Source: Antonospora locustae (taxonomy: Eukaryota; Microsporidia). From it: a stretch of 64,000 nt of DNA. Shown here piece after piece: positions 46,905 through 55,783 of this stretch. The notes under the pieces are model-generated. The model did not search any database, was not told the origin of the DNA, and saw only the letters and a program-made list of their open reading frames with translations. A program made the translations under genes and the position numbers. The DNA is taken from assembly GCA_007674295.1 (NCBI GenBank), contig CM017457.1, positions 84,922-148,921 on the forward strand, written 5' to 3'. Each line of letters begins with the position of its first letter. Positions within the stretch are counted from its first letter, which is position 1.

Positions 46905-48278
46905 ATGATCCCATCAGTAGCATCCACTGGAGTTCCTCGCAGAATATATATGGACTTTCAAGCAACAACACCTATGGATCCACGTGTATTGGACGCAATG
47001 ATTCCGTACTACACAACTGCGTTTGGAAATGCGCATTCACGCACACACACGTATGGGTGGAATGCAGAAAAGGGTGTTGAAGAAGCACGTGCAAAGCTAG
47101 CACAATTGATAAACTGCGACCCGAGAGAGATTATTTTTACGAGCGGAGCCACTGAAAGCAACAATCTTGCACTCAAGGGCCTTGTGGAGTTTCGTGTGAG
47201 GGAGAAGCTTGCAAGTGCCATAGAAGAGAGCACCAAGCACAACAGATTGGAATCAGAAGTTAAAGAAGAGGAACATGCCGAACACTCTCGCGAGGCCCAA
47301 GTCAATGACAACACTCTTTCTGCGATAATAAAGAAGCACAGTGGAACCTGGAGACCACACATAATAACAACACAGACAGAGCACAAGTGTGTACTGGACA
47401 CATGTCGGTATCTTGAGGAGATGGGGTGTGACGTAACCTACCTTCCTGTCAACGAGGAGGGCGTGGTATCACTCGAAGACCTCGAAAAGGCCATAAGAAA
47501 AGACACCGTTCTAATCTCAATCATGGCTGTGAACAACGAAATAGGAACCATTCAACCTCTCACTGAAATAGGTGCTATTGCGAAGAAGCACAACGTACCC
47601 TTTCACTGCGATGCAGCACAAGCTGTGGGCAAAATTGAGATTGATGTGAACAGAATGAACATAGGGATGATGTCGATATCAGGACACAAAATGTATGGGC
47701 CCAAGGGTGTAGGAGCGCTGTTTATTCGAAAAAGGCCACGCATACGAATATCGCCTCTCATGAGCGGAGGTGGCCAGGAGAGGGGCCTGAGAAGCGGAAC
47801 AATTCCTGTGCCGCTTGTTGTGGGCCTAGGAAAGGCTGCTGAGATATGCAAGCAGGAGATGGGACGTGATCTGCTTCATCTGAAAAGGCTGTCCAAGAAG
47901 CTGTTTGTGTATCTGAAGAGAAAACTGAAGGACATCAAGCGCAATGGCGGTGGGTATCCTGGGTGTCTCAACATATCGTTTCCGTATGTGGAGGGCGAGT
48001 CATTGTTGATGAAGTTGAGTGACATTGCATTGAGCAGCGGCAGCGCATGCACATCTGCAAGTCTTGAGCCCTCATACGTTATCAGGGCTCTTGGCACAAA
48101 AGAGGACCTTGCACATTCGTCGATAAGGTTTGGCATGGGACGCTTCACAACACGAAAGGAAGTCAGAGAAGTTGGAAAAAGAACAGAGTCTGGTGTCAAA
48201 AGTCTAAGGGAACTAAGTCCTCTTTACGAGATGGCTAAAGAGGGTGTTGACCTTGACGCTATCAAATGGGGTGAATAA
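46905..48278 (+). CDS. NFS1: Cysteine desulfurase NFS1 (mitosomal Fe-S assembly)
   Basis: The ATG at 46905 has CCC 2 nt upstream (AACCCTTATG), giving 457 residues. The aminotransferase class V fold is complete: IYMDFQATTPMDPRVLDAMI, IIFTSGATESNNLALKGLVE, HIITTQTEHKCVLDTCRYLE, MAVNNEIGTIQPLTEIG, and the PLP lysine in SISGHKMYGPKGVGALF. The catalytic-loop cysteine lies in SSGSACTSASLEPSYVIRAL. An insertion of about 50 charged residues after LKG is unusual. The N-terminus is short and has no strong targeting peptide, common for mitosomal proteins. It forms the desulfurase complex with ISD11, encoded at 6.3 kb. Confidence 0.96.
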   Translation: MIPSVASTGVPRRIYMDFQATTPMDPRVLDAMIPYYTTAFGNAHSRTHTYGWNAEKGVEEARAKLAQLINCDPREIIFTSGATESNNLALKGLVEFRVREKLASAIEESTKHNRLESEVKEEEHAEHSREAQVNDNTLSAIIKKHSGTWRPHIITTQTEHKCVLDTCRYLEEMGCDVTYLPVNEEGVVSLEDLEKAIRKDTVLISIMAVNNEIGTIQPLTEIGAIAKKHNVPFHCDAAQAVGKIEIDVNRMNIGMMSISGHKMYGPKGVGALFIRKRPRIRISPLMSGGGQERGLRSGTIPVPLVVGLGKAAEICKQEMGRDLLHLKRLSKKLFVYLKRKLKDIKRNGGGYPGCLNISFPYVEGESLLMKLSDIALSSGSACTSASLEPSYVIRALGTKEDLAHSSIRFGMGRFTTRKEVREVGKRTESGVKSLRELSPLYEMAKEGVDLDAIKWGE

Positions 48279-48431
48279 CTTCACATCAGGTAGGCACTGT
48301 ATAAAAACAAGTGCTTTCTCCTATGCAGTTGTATGCCATATATGCATGCGTCCTCAGCATGTCATGTAATATCAAGTGCATCTATATCTCTCTAAGCACT
48401 CTCATATATGGAGATAATGCCTATCCCTTGC

Positions 48432-48953
48432 ATGAGAGAGGATATTGAGAACCTGCTTTCCAGTCCGCAATCGTTTGCGACAGAGGAGGATCTGCGTCAA
48501 TACGTAAACAATGTCAAGCAGAAGATAATTGAGTATGAGCAGCTGTTGTTGGAAGAGGGACAGTACACAGAAAGCGTGGAGTCGCAGGTCGGAGAGTGGC
48601 GTCGAAGAATATGGGGCATGATATCAGAGAACAAGAAAAGAATCGGCAGTAAAAGTATCACAGAAAAACATAACGAGGTTTTTGAGACGGTCAAGCTCGC
48701 GTCCAGGCAGGTGGACAAAGCAAACGTGAACCTGCAGCTGCTTGACAAGTCAACACTGAAGCTTGTTGGCCTGAACTATAGCAGCAGGGACATAGAGAAC
48801 GAGCTTAGAAAGGCCCGAGATGCCATTATGAAAAACAGAGCTGAGGAAAGGAAGGAGGTGTGGATGATTTACGTAGGCGTTCTTTTGCTGGCTGTTGTGT
48901 GCCTGGCCATTTTAACTGACAAGCTTTTTGCCAGCTGGATTTCTTCATGGTGA
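48432..48953 (+). CDS. SEC20: SEC20-like tail-anchored SNARE
   Basis: The ATG at 48432 has CCC 4 nt upstream (ATCCCTTGCATG), giving 173 residues. The middle is helical; residues about 100-145 form a SNARE-like heptad region (VKLASRQVDKANVNLQLLDK followed by STLKLVGLNYSSRDIENELR). The C-terminal membrane anchor is WMIYVGVLLLAVVCLAILTD followed by a short lumenal tail. Sec20/BNIP1 works in retrograde Golgi-to-ER fusion with Ufe1 and Use1. The assignment rests on layout and on the TLKxxxxxYxxxxxxLxxSRxxI-like pattern; Use1 is an alternative. Confidence 0.55.
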   Translation: MREDIENLLSSPQSFATEEDLRQYVNNVKQKIIEYEQLLLEEGQYTESVESQVGEWRRRIWGMISENKKRIGSKSITEKHNEVFETVKLASRQVDKANVNLQLLDKSTLKLVGLNYSSRDIENELRKARDAIMKNRAEERKEVWMIYVGVLLLAVVCLAILTDKLFASWISSW

Positions 48954-49125
48954 TGCACGATGGAAGACATGCACGTTTCTGTTCAACAAGTGGTGCCTGG
49001 CTCTACTCATCACGCCTTTTTTGCGCACACAAACGTTCTGTTTGTCGCTATCTGGAACATATTGCACGACGTTTCACCGGATTGTTTCAAAAAATGCATT
49101 TAAAAGAACTGCAGCAGAAGCTCTA

Positions 49126-49716
49126 ATGATTTCATTTATTATTTCAATAATTAACCTGCTAGTGTCCCTTGCAATACTCTACATTCTTCTGGACTCCAAC
49201 ATATCAAAAAGCACCACGTCTGCAGTGTCTTCCATAGGAGGCCCCAGCCCACAGCAGCAGCCTGGCCAAGAAGCTGCTGCGCACTTAAAGTACGACTCGC
49301 TGCTTGGTGCGCATACGCCTAGAAAAGAAGTTCTATCCAGCAATCTTGCCGCAGACAAGGCAAAGTCTGAAAACAAAAAGGAACATAAGAGCAGCCAACA
49401 GATGTCCTCGCTCCACCAACACGTTGGAAATCTTGACATCGAATCTGGTGCATCTACCAACTTCATGTTTTCAACACTTCCAAGAGATTATGGGAAAGCG
49501 GCTTCTCTGAAAGATGATGCAAATCACATAGTCTTTATCGGTCCTCCTCTGAAAGAGAACGAAGACAATAGAGGCAAGAGAGATCAAAAAAGCACTTCAA
49601 ACTCGGAAGATGACGTAAGAACAAATGATACAAGTGACTGGGATGACACGTATGGAGATGTGCGTCTTTCGCCTGCAAAGAAAGCCGTGTCAGGCAAGCC
49701 AGCATCGCTCAAATAA
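49126..49716 (+). CDS. Single-pass membrane protein (hypothetical)
   Basis: The open frame starts at 48928 inside SEC20, but the ATG at 49126 begins with a membrane anchor (MISFIISIINLLVSLAILYI) and gives 196 residues. The rest is a Ser/Lys/Asp-rich, low-complexity tail with many SxE and SDW acidic clusters (NDTSDWDDTYGDVRLSPAKK), probably disordered. No family is recognised, and no CCC box precedes this ATG, so the start is uncertain. Confidence 0.55.
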   Translation: MISFIISIINLLVSLAILYILLDSNISKSTTSAVSSIGGPSPQQQPGQEAAAHLKYDSLLGAHTPRKEVLSSNLAADKAKSENKKEHKSSQQMSSLHQHVGNLDIESGASTNFMFSTLPRDYGKAASLKDDANHIVFIGPPLKENEDNRGKRDQKSTSNSEDDVRTNDTSDWDDTYGDVRLSPAKKAVSGKPASLK

Positions 49717-49989
49717 AGGGATTTTCTCATCTGCAAAGGTCTTTTCTACTTGGCTGGGTTCTCCACGGCATCTGAGCACAGACAAGCTAGGGGTGTTGTA
49801 ACAGTATTGCCCGTCAGTCTTGCATGCTGCAGAGCACGCAGAAATATCTGACACGCGGCATTGATCAGTAATGCGCACATGCAAAGAAAAGTAGCCGCAG
49901 AGTTGCGAGGGGAGCTTTGTGTGTCACATGTATCACTTCTGAGACAAATGCAACAGGACATGCATATAAACAAGTGCAGTACACGCAGA

Positions 49990-50676
49990 ATGGCAAGTCT
50001 TCTATTCTTTGTGCACATAGCATGTGCCTTAGTAAGCGTAAGCGGAGACTATAGCATGAATAGAGGACTTATAATTGGCCAACCCTACTACATCCAGAAG
50101 AGCGAGTCGGATTCTGGCGGCCGCGAGGCCTCCTCCAGCGAGAGCGAGTCCGCACAGCAGCAGGATGACGTCTTTATACCTTACGGCATAGAGCGCTTTC
50201 GCACGAGACCAGAAAGGTTCAACAGATCAATAAGTCAGGGCAAGTTCAAGGCAAACCCAAGCAACGTTCGAGCGATTCTGATGCAGGAGTTCGACGACAT
50301 AAGCAAGGAGCTTAGAAACCGGCTTATGGGACAAATTGAGCACGTGCAGGATGCAGGATATGATAAAATGAGGTTCAAGCAAGTATTTGTCATTCGAAAG
50401 CACATTGTCAGCGACGGGAAAAAGAAGGTCGTGAATATCAGCGTCAAGGAACACATTGTTCCAAGAGACAGACTTGCAGGCGACACCTACGGCAGCAGCG
50501 GAGACATGGGCACGTATGCACTTCTGGGATGCATACTGTTTCTACTTGCAGGGCTGGTGTTCACAACGACAATAAAGATGTACCAGAATATCATACGCAA
50601 GGGATACACAAGGGGAAAGGCTGTTGAGCCTCCCATACGCAGCTGTGAAATAGCGTATGCACCAAATGCACTGTAA
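49990..50676 (+). CDS. Type I membrane protein with signal peptide (hypothetical)
   Basis: The ATG at 49990 starts a signal peptide (MASLLFFVHIACALVSVSG) and gives 228 residues; upstream codons to 49861 are open but have no hydrophobic start. The lumenal or extracellular part has a Ser/Glu/Gln-rich stretch followed by a conserved-looking basic/helical domain (NPSNVRAILMQEFDDISKEL, RFKQVFVIRKHIVSDGKKKV). A C-terminal membrane segment (TYALLGCILFLLAGLVFTTT) leaves a 33-residue basic tail. No family is recognised. It is convergent with the Hsp110 gene, 34 bp apart. A TATAAA-like stretch lies about 24 nt upstream of the ATG. Confidence 0.65.
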   Translation: MASLLFFVHIACALVSVSGDYSMNRGLIIGQPYYIQKSESDSGGREASSSESESAQQQDDVFIPYGIERFRTRPERFNRSISQGKFKANPSNVRAILMQEFDDISKELRNRLMGQIEHVQDAGYDKMRFKQVFVIRKHIVSDGKKKVVNISVKEHIVPRDRLAGDTYGSSGDMGTYALLGCILFLLAGLVFTTTIKMYQNIIRKGYTRGKAVEPPIRSCEIAYAPNAL

Positions 50677-50710
50677 AACCGTAAGGCAGGGTTTATAAAA
50701 TATTATTTAC

Positions 50711-52669
50711 TCAGGATACGTTTTGCTTGGCGCCAGCCTCGGGCACAGGGCCTGCTTCATTATGCTCTTGGCCTCTCCTGCTCTCGGCTGCGCACTTTGC
50801 ATCTGCTTCCGCACGCTTTGTCTTCTCGGCCTCTTCCTCCTTAAGCTTCTCGGCGGCCTCTGCGTCGGCTTTCTCAAGAAGCCCAGAGACTCTTTTTTTG
50901 AACGTCTCAACAGACTCGGGGTCGTAGTTCATGATCGACTCAATGTCTAAATGAAAAGTGCCTTCCCACTTCTCGATCATAAAAAGCTCGCCTCTTAGCT
51001 GGTACAGCCCTGGAGTGTACAACTTACTGTACTTAGTTGACACTTCTCGGGCTTTCTTCTTCATGTCGTCGATGTCAGACCTTATTCTTGCCTCTACAGC
51101 GCTCAGCTTGTCTGTGATGGGCCTCAGGCGGCCAAGAAACTCTGCATATATGCCCTCCTCCTCAGAAAGCGTCTCCGAGGTGCGGTAGCACATCAGTTCG
51201 TCTGCCGTTACATTTATGAGGTCCTTGTACCCAGAGAACTCATCTCCAAACTTCCTGAGGTTCTGGTCAAGACTCATCAGAAGCGTCTCAAGTGCGCTTC
51301 TCTTGGTCTTTATGTGTTCCATCTCAACCTCCTTAACTCGAAACTCATCCTCGTACCTCTTGATGGCCTCCAGCTCCTCGCTGCTGAGCCCCGCCATGTT
51401 CACGCTTACTTCTCCGCGAGACAATGTCTTTTCCCCATCTGCAGTGCCATCTCCCTTAGACTCCGAGCATACTTCCAGAACGCCCTTGCGATTTATGCTG
51501 AATGCTATTGTCACGGGAACGGGCTCCTCAGCCTTTACCTTGACGCTGATTTCCCCAATCCGCACGTCGTTCTCAAAAATCTCTACAGCAAAGTCATCTT
51601 TCTTCTTATACGTGACTTTAACGCTGTCACTGGGCACCTCTTGTGCAGAAAACAACACAGACGGCTTTACTGTACTTCCCTTCAGCTTGACAGAATACGT
51701 GGAGCTCAGATCTCGGAAAGTCACCTTCGAGCGCTTTATAAGGGACATCAGCGAGCATCCTATTGCAGTGCTTTCAGTTGGATTAAGAGACCTGCCCACG
51801 TTCTTTGGAAGAAGCATCTTAATTGCATAGCTGTTGCTGTTTCCGCCGACAACCTCAACAGCAGTCTTCTCATTCTCACTGTTGCTGCACTCGCTGAGCT
51901 GCTCATCAATAAAAGCCTTGATCTTTGCAAGATCTTCGCCAATTATTTTCTCATATTCCTCCTTGCTTACCTCAAGAACAACATCTTCGTCCACATGCAG
52001 ACGCACACTGTCGGTTGTATTCAGTATCGTCTTGAGGTAATCTATCTTGCTCATCAGCACTTCTCTCCAGTACATGCTGTTCTCAAGACTGTTTTTCTGG
52101 AGAAAATGGCGGATCAGCTTCTCGTCAAAGTCACATGCACCAACCATGATCTCTGCAACTCTCTCCGCCTTCAGAACATTGTTTTTGAAGGTAAAGTGGC
52201 CTGCAGTTGTCTTTGAGTATCCAAAGTCAAGAATAATGAAAGACTGCGGAATGTTTCCCTGCTTTACGAGACACAGAGAGGTGGCAGAGACATCGTGCAC
52301 AATGCTTTCCACCTCGATGCCGAGCAAAGATGCCAAGTCAGCAAGCTTTCTCTTGTGGGTGTCTGTGTACCAGTGTGGAACGGCAAACGAGACGTGGCGA
52401 AGATTCGCCATTCTTTTAAGGTATCCAAGAAACATGAACATGTGGCGGTAGTCCTCGTCCGACTTCAACATTGTGAACCTGCGCTGTCTCACTTGTATAG
52501 ACTTCCTGTTGTCTGCCCTTATACAATTTCCAAATAGTCTGGGCTGCAGCAAGTCAACAACCGTACGTATGGCTCTTCTGTTCATCTCGTCTTCAAGCAT
52601 GGTGCCCTTTTCCTTTGAGCTGCAGACAAATGTCGAGTATGTCCCTAGGTCTATTCCGATGTGATCCAT
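50711..52669 (-). CDS. SSE1: Hsp110/SSE1-like Hsp70 nucleotide-exchange factor
   Basis: The ATG at 52669 follows CCCC directly, giving 652 residues. The ATPase domain starts MDHIGIDLGTYSTFVCSSKE and continues with VSFAVPHWYTDTHKRKLADL, then ASLLGIEVESIVHDVSATSL, and FIILDFGYSKTTAGHF. The VEVVGGNSNSYAIKMLLP segment and a diverged beta-sandwich follow. The helical C-terminal lid has a low-complexity Glu/Ala/Lys end and no EEVD or HDEL. YTDxxRxxxxDAxxLAGLxxxxLxxxxxA-type sequence and long acidic insertions point to Hsp110 rather than canonical Hsp70. It would act as nucleotide-exchange factor for cytosolic Hsp70. Confidence 0.8.
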   Translation of the reverse strand: MDHIGIDLGTYSTFVCSSKEKGTMLEDEMNRRAIRTVVDLLQPRLFGNCIRADNRKSIQVRQRRFTMLKSDEDYRHMFMFLGYLKRMANLRHVSFAVPHWYTDTHKRKLADLASLLGIEVESIVHDVSATSLCLVKQGNIPQSFIILDFGYSKTTAGHFTFKNNVLKAERVAEIMVGACDFDEKLIRHFLQKNSLENSMYWREVLMSKIDYLKTILNTTDSVRLHVDEDVVLEVSKEEYEKIIGEDLAKIKAFIDEQLSECSNSENEKTAVEVVGGNSNSYAIKMLLPKNVGRSLNPTESTAIGCSLMSLIKRSKVTFRDLSSTYSVKLKGSTVKPSVLFSAQEVPSDSVKVTYKKKDDFAVEIFENDVRIGEISVKVKAEEPVPVTIAFSINRKGVLEVCSESKGDGTADGEKTLSRGEVSVNMAGLSSEELEAIKRYEDEFRVKEVEMEHIKTKRSALETLLMSLDQNLRKFGDEFSGYKDLINVTADELMCYRTSETLSEEEGIYAEFLGRLRPITDKLSAVEARIRSDIDDMKKKAREVSTKYSKLYTPGLYQLRGELFMIEKWEGTFHLDIESIMNYDPESVETFKKRVSGLLEKADAEAAEKLKEEEAEKTKRAEADAKCAAESRRGQEHNEAGPVPEAGAKQNVS

Positions 52670-52887
52670 GGGGAGGGCTTGGCGCCTTTTTAAATGCCCG
52701 ATATTTTCTAGAAAATACCACGCTAGAAGCAACATGCACTACGACAGATGCCGACATGCAAGCGGCTCGCGCACAATGCATCATGCATCACGAATGCATG
52801 CACATTGCAGTCACAAATTGCAGCCGCAGCGCTGCAAGAGGATCATCCTATTTGTAAAAAACATTATTGTTGCCCATAAACAAAATA

Positions 52888-53547
52888 ATGTGGCATATCG
52901 AGTCTATGAACTTAGCAATGAACACACTATGCATCGTGGCCCCTGCAATTGGATTCATATCCCAGATAGTGAAAGGAAAGATACTGTACTCGCCGCTTCT
53001 CTCGTTTCTCATCATTCAGTCAAACATACTAAGAATATACTACTGGCACCTTGAGCCATTTGAGTTCTATCTGGTGATTCAATCAGTGTGCATCATCATC
53101 CTCCACAACCTTTTGATTGCTATGTATGATGAGGAGCTTTCCTACTACGAGTCCAGGCTCTTCAAGATGCCGATGACACGCAAGCTGTACAAAAGAAGGG
53201 GGCTTTTTGTGACACATCTCCAGATAATGATCAGTGCGGGCGTCGGGTTCTACATGTTGCGCTACGTGATCTCTCCGGATTCTGTTCTTCTGATATCCAA
53301 GTACGCAAACTTTGTCCTGGACACATTCATCGGCGTGTTTCAGTACCTCCTTACAAAGTATGATAGAAGGTCAGAGACGCTTTTCCTGAAGAGAAAGAAA
53401 CTACCACAAGGGCTGCTCTTCTTCTGGGTCTTTGGCGACATTGTAAAGTGCATCTTTTTCATGCGGACAAATGCACCGCCCCAGATTGTGCTATCCGCTT
53501 GTTTCCAGTTCGTAATCAACTGTATTCTATTTAGACAGAACCAATGA
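52888..53547 (+). CDS. PQ-loop membrane protein, ANY1/SLC66A2-like
   Basis: The ATG at 52888 gives 219 residues; CCC lies about 14 nt upstream. There are about seven hydrophobic segments in two PQ-loop-like halves: CIVAPAIGFISQIVKGKILY, LLSFLIIQSNILRIYYWHLE followed by PFEFYLVIQSVCIIILHNLL; then LFFWVFGDIVKCIFFM and IVLSACFQFVINCILF. The PQ dipeptide itself reads SQ in the first half. The arrangement matches Any1/Cfs1 (SLC66A2), which opposes the phospholipid flippase Neo1 at the Golgi and endosome. Confidence 0.65.
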   Translation: MWHIESMNLAMNTLCIVAPAIGFISQIVKGKILYSPLLSFLIIQSNILRIYYWHLEPFEFYLVIQSVCIIILHNLLIAMYDEELSYYESRLFKMPMTRKLYKRRGLFVTHLQIMISAGVGFYMLRYVISPDSVLLISKYANFVLDTFIGVFQYLLTKYDRRSETLFLKRKKLPQGLLFFWVFGDIVKCIFFMRTNAPPQIVLSACFQFVINCILFRQNQ

Positions 53548-53926
53548 TACCTATTCTGCTCATTGAAACATTGTCTTCTCTAAGCCCCGTCATCGGCCTA
53601 TGCAGTCGGCTTTCTGAATCATGCATTTGTATATGTCTCTTGTGTCAGGAAACAAGCTTGTAAAGACCTCCATGTAAAAACTCTGGCATATTCAGAGAAA
53701 CTAGTTATACTTAGAAACTGCCAATGCACTTGCTGTGACCAACTTGATGTATATGCTATCCAACGAGACGCTTTTTGCAGCATGCCAGAACTTGTGCAGT
53801 CTGGTTTGCATTTACAAAATACTACTATATTCTGAGACTATTGGCTCTTTCAATCTGAAAAGTAGTGTAGGAGCAATGATCCGCATTCAAGTAACTTGCT
53901 GCTGCATGACACAGAATGGGTCTACA
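53548..53926. other. Gene-poor spacer
   Basis: No supported gene. A plus frame at 53747-53992 (81 residues, LFAACQNLCSLVCIYKILLY) has hydrophobic character but no CCC box, no recognised family and a poor C-terminus. Confidence 0.35.
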
Positions 53927-54720
53927 TTAACCAGAGGGACTAAGGGCAATAAGCACCGTGATCTCCATAATAATCATGCCGAATACGGTTGAACTGCAGC
54001 ATAAGGACGGCGGGTCTATGCTTCTGATGTGGTAGCGGTTTGGATTTCGAGAGTTACACTGGTGTGAATAGCATTGCTGATTGTACTGCAGCAGCTCTTC
54101 CTGTCTTTTCATCGACTCTCCTATCTCGCAATTTGTAGTTTGCTCATTATTTTTGAGAGAACCCTCTTAAGCGAAAAAATAGGAGATGTATTCTCATCGT
54201 TATCGCTTCTTACCGATGCACCACATTTGGTCACTTCAAGTTGCTTGCTGTTGTTTTCAAGTAACACAAGATAGCCCTTGATACATGCTATCAGCCACTG
54301 CTTCTGCCTCATATCCCTCTTGAAACACCCCACATTGTCTTTAGACAGACTCTTTAACGCATGGCTTACTTCTATGCCTTTCATAAATGTCTCTATCGTT
54401 CTGAAATCTCTGTTTACAACCCTTTTGATACTCTTGGTTCTCTCTAGTTCTGCCTTTTAGGACAATCAACTCCTTCTCAAGGCACTACTCCCCTCATACG
54501 AAAGTACATCTCGAATTTCACCAACAATGCTTGACAATTCTACATTGCAATTTTTTATTTCTTCTACAGCTGTTTTGCTGTTTGAATATACCTTTTATCT
54601 CGTTTATTCTTTTTCTCGCCTTCAAGCTACCTGAGCAAAGATGATATATCACTACCGCTAAAATGAAAAAACAACTAACACTATGAAGAGTACTTCATTC
54701 AGACCAACATCATACATATA
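53927..54720 (-). pseudogene. Decayed gene: membrane segment plus coiled coil
   Basis: On the minus strand a chain of open segments reads like one protein. An N-terminal hydrophobic stretch at about 54717-54660 (NEVLFIVLVVFSF) is followed by stops. Then AVEEIKNCNVELSSIVGEIR followed by DVLSYEGSSALR, two stops, LERTKSIKRVVNRDFRTIET, the frame to 54121 (KGIEVSHALKSLSKDNVGCF, KQWLIACIKGYLVLLENNSK), a stop, and MKRQEELLQYNQQCY. These segments after the anchor are largely in one frame, broken by TGA, TAA and TAG stops. No family is recognised. It looks like a gene dead for a moderate time. Confidence 0.4.
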
Positions 54721-54879
54721 AACTATTTGTAAAAGGCTTCATTTCTTTTTATTTATGACTTGTGGCTGTTGCATAGACGTGCTCCATTTGAGGTACAATG
54801 ATAACTCCAGTGCCTTGCGTTAGAAAAGACATCTGAACTCTGCCACATAGCGAGACCTTTCAACCACGCTCCAGGAAAC

Positions 54880-55723
54880 CTACCTGTCGACCTCATACAG
54901 CACCTTCAGGCCTGTGCCGTAGTGTAAGTAGTCAAGAAGCGAGAAGAGGAGGTAGATCAGCGCCCTTGCGATGTCAAGAATGAGAAGACCCAGCGCGTTC
55001 TCCGTGAAGTCAGTGATGAACCATGCAAAGACGATGGACATGTACACTATCATTGCAGCAGTCAGGGCCAGAGACACAAGCTTGCACAGAACAATCTCTC
55101 TGGCCTCGTAGAAGCAGCAGAGGGCGTCCAGCAGGGCAATAACGTAGAAGTACTGAGCAACATGTCTGACCTCCTGCATTCTGCTGTATGTGACAACGAA
55201 CACCCAGAACCTCACAACAAGATACATGTAGAAAATAAAGCGCGCAACACGCAGAAGCGTCCGAATCTAGTTAGCTTTGACTTACGTTGTGTGCGTTCTG
55301 GAGCGTGGGAGACGACCCAACGGACCTGTAGTACTTCCACAGCGCATTGCGAATGATCACATCGTAGTTGACAACCACAAACACGATCTGTGCGACAAGC
55401 GGAACCAGGTAGAAAATGAACACGTACCTGAAGCTGTGAGAAAGCGGAATGTCGATGAGCAGCAGAACAACAATCGAGAGCTTCAGTCCGATGAAGACGT
55501 AGAACGACTCGAAGCTGTCGTTTAGAATCGTGTTGAACAGAGCCAGGACACAGAGAACACGCGTTACAGATATGCACAGCTCGCCGAAAAGAATGTTTAT
55601 GGCCATGCCCGGATATTGTTCGTGGTAGTGTTTGATTATGTCGTATGTGTAGTAGACATAAAGCCCCATTTCTGCTGCGGACAGGGCAAGGTACTGAATC
55701 ACAAGCGACTTCTGTACAATCAT
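54880..55723 (-). CDS. Polytopic membrane protein, two exons joined across a 19-nt intron
   Basis: Exon 1 is 55723-55286 and exon 2 is 55266-54880, giving 274 residues. The ATG at 55723 follows CCCC directly. Removing the intron joins the two frames in phase 0 and restores a continuous membrane protein with about seven hydrophobic segments (SLVIQYLALSAAEMGLYVYY, FIGLKLSIVVLLLIDIPLSH, YVFIFYLVPLVAQIVFVVVN, LVSLALTAAMIVYMSIVFAW). The junction falls inside the motif LWKYYRSVGSSPTLQNAHN plus IRTLLRVARFIFYMYLVV. This resembles a WxxYKxxGxDxxLxxxYxxxxxLLKxxxFF pattern that I associate with uncharacterised fungal membrane proteins. Function unknown. Confidence 0.75.
55267..55285 (-). other. 19-nt spliceosomal intron
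   Basis: The minus-strand sequence is GTAAGTCAAAGCTAACTAG: a perfect GTAAGT 5' site, a CTAAC branch-point-like motif, and the 3' AG two nt after it. Unspliced, the frame stops at TAA within the intron. Splicing out exactly 19 nt keeps the frame (phase 0) into a second long open segment of consistent membrane-protein character. Microsporidian introns are short and carry the branch point next to the 3' end, but 19 nt is at or below the shortest known class. Confidence 0.75.
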
Positions 55724-55783
55724 GGGGCTTGCTTGCGGTCTTCTCTGTCCTGAGGGTCTGCACACAAAGCAGAGAGACAGCAT

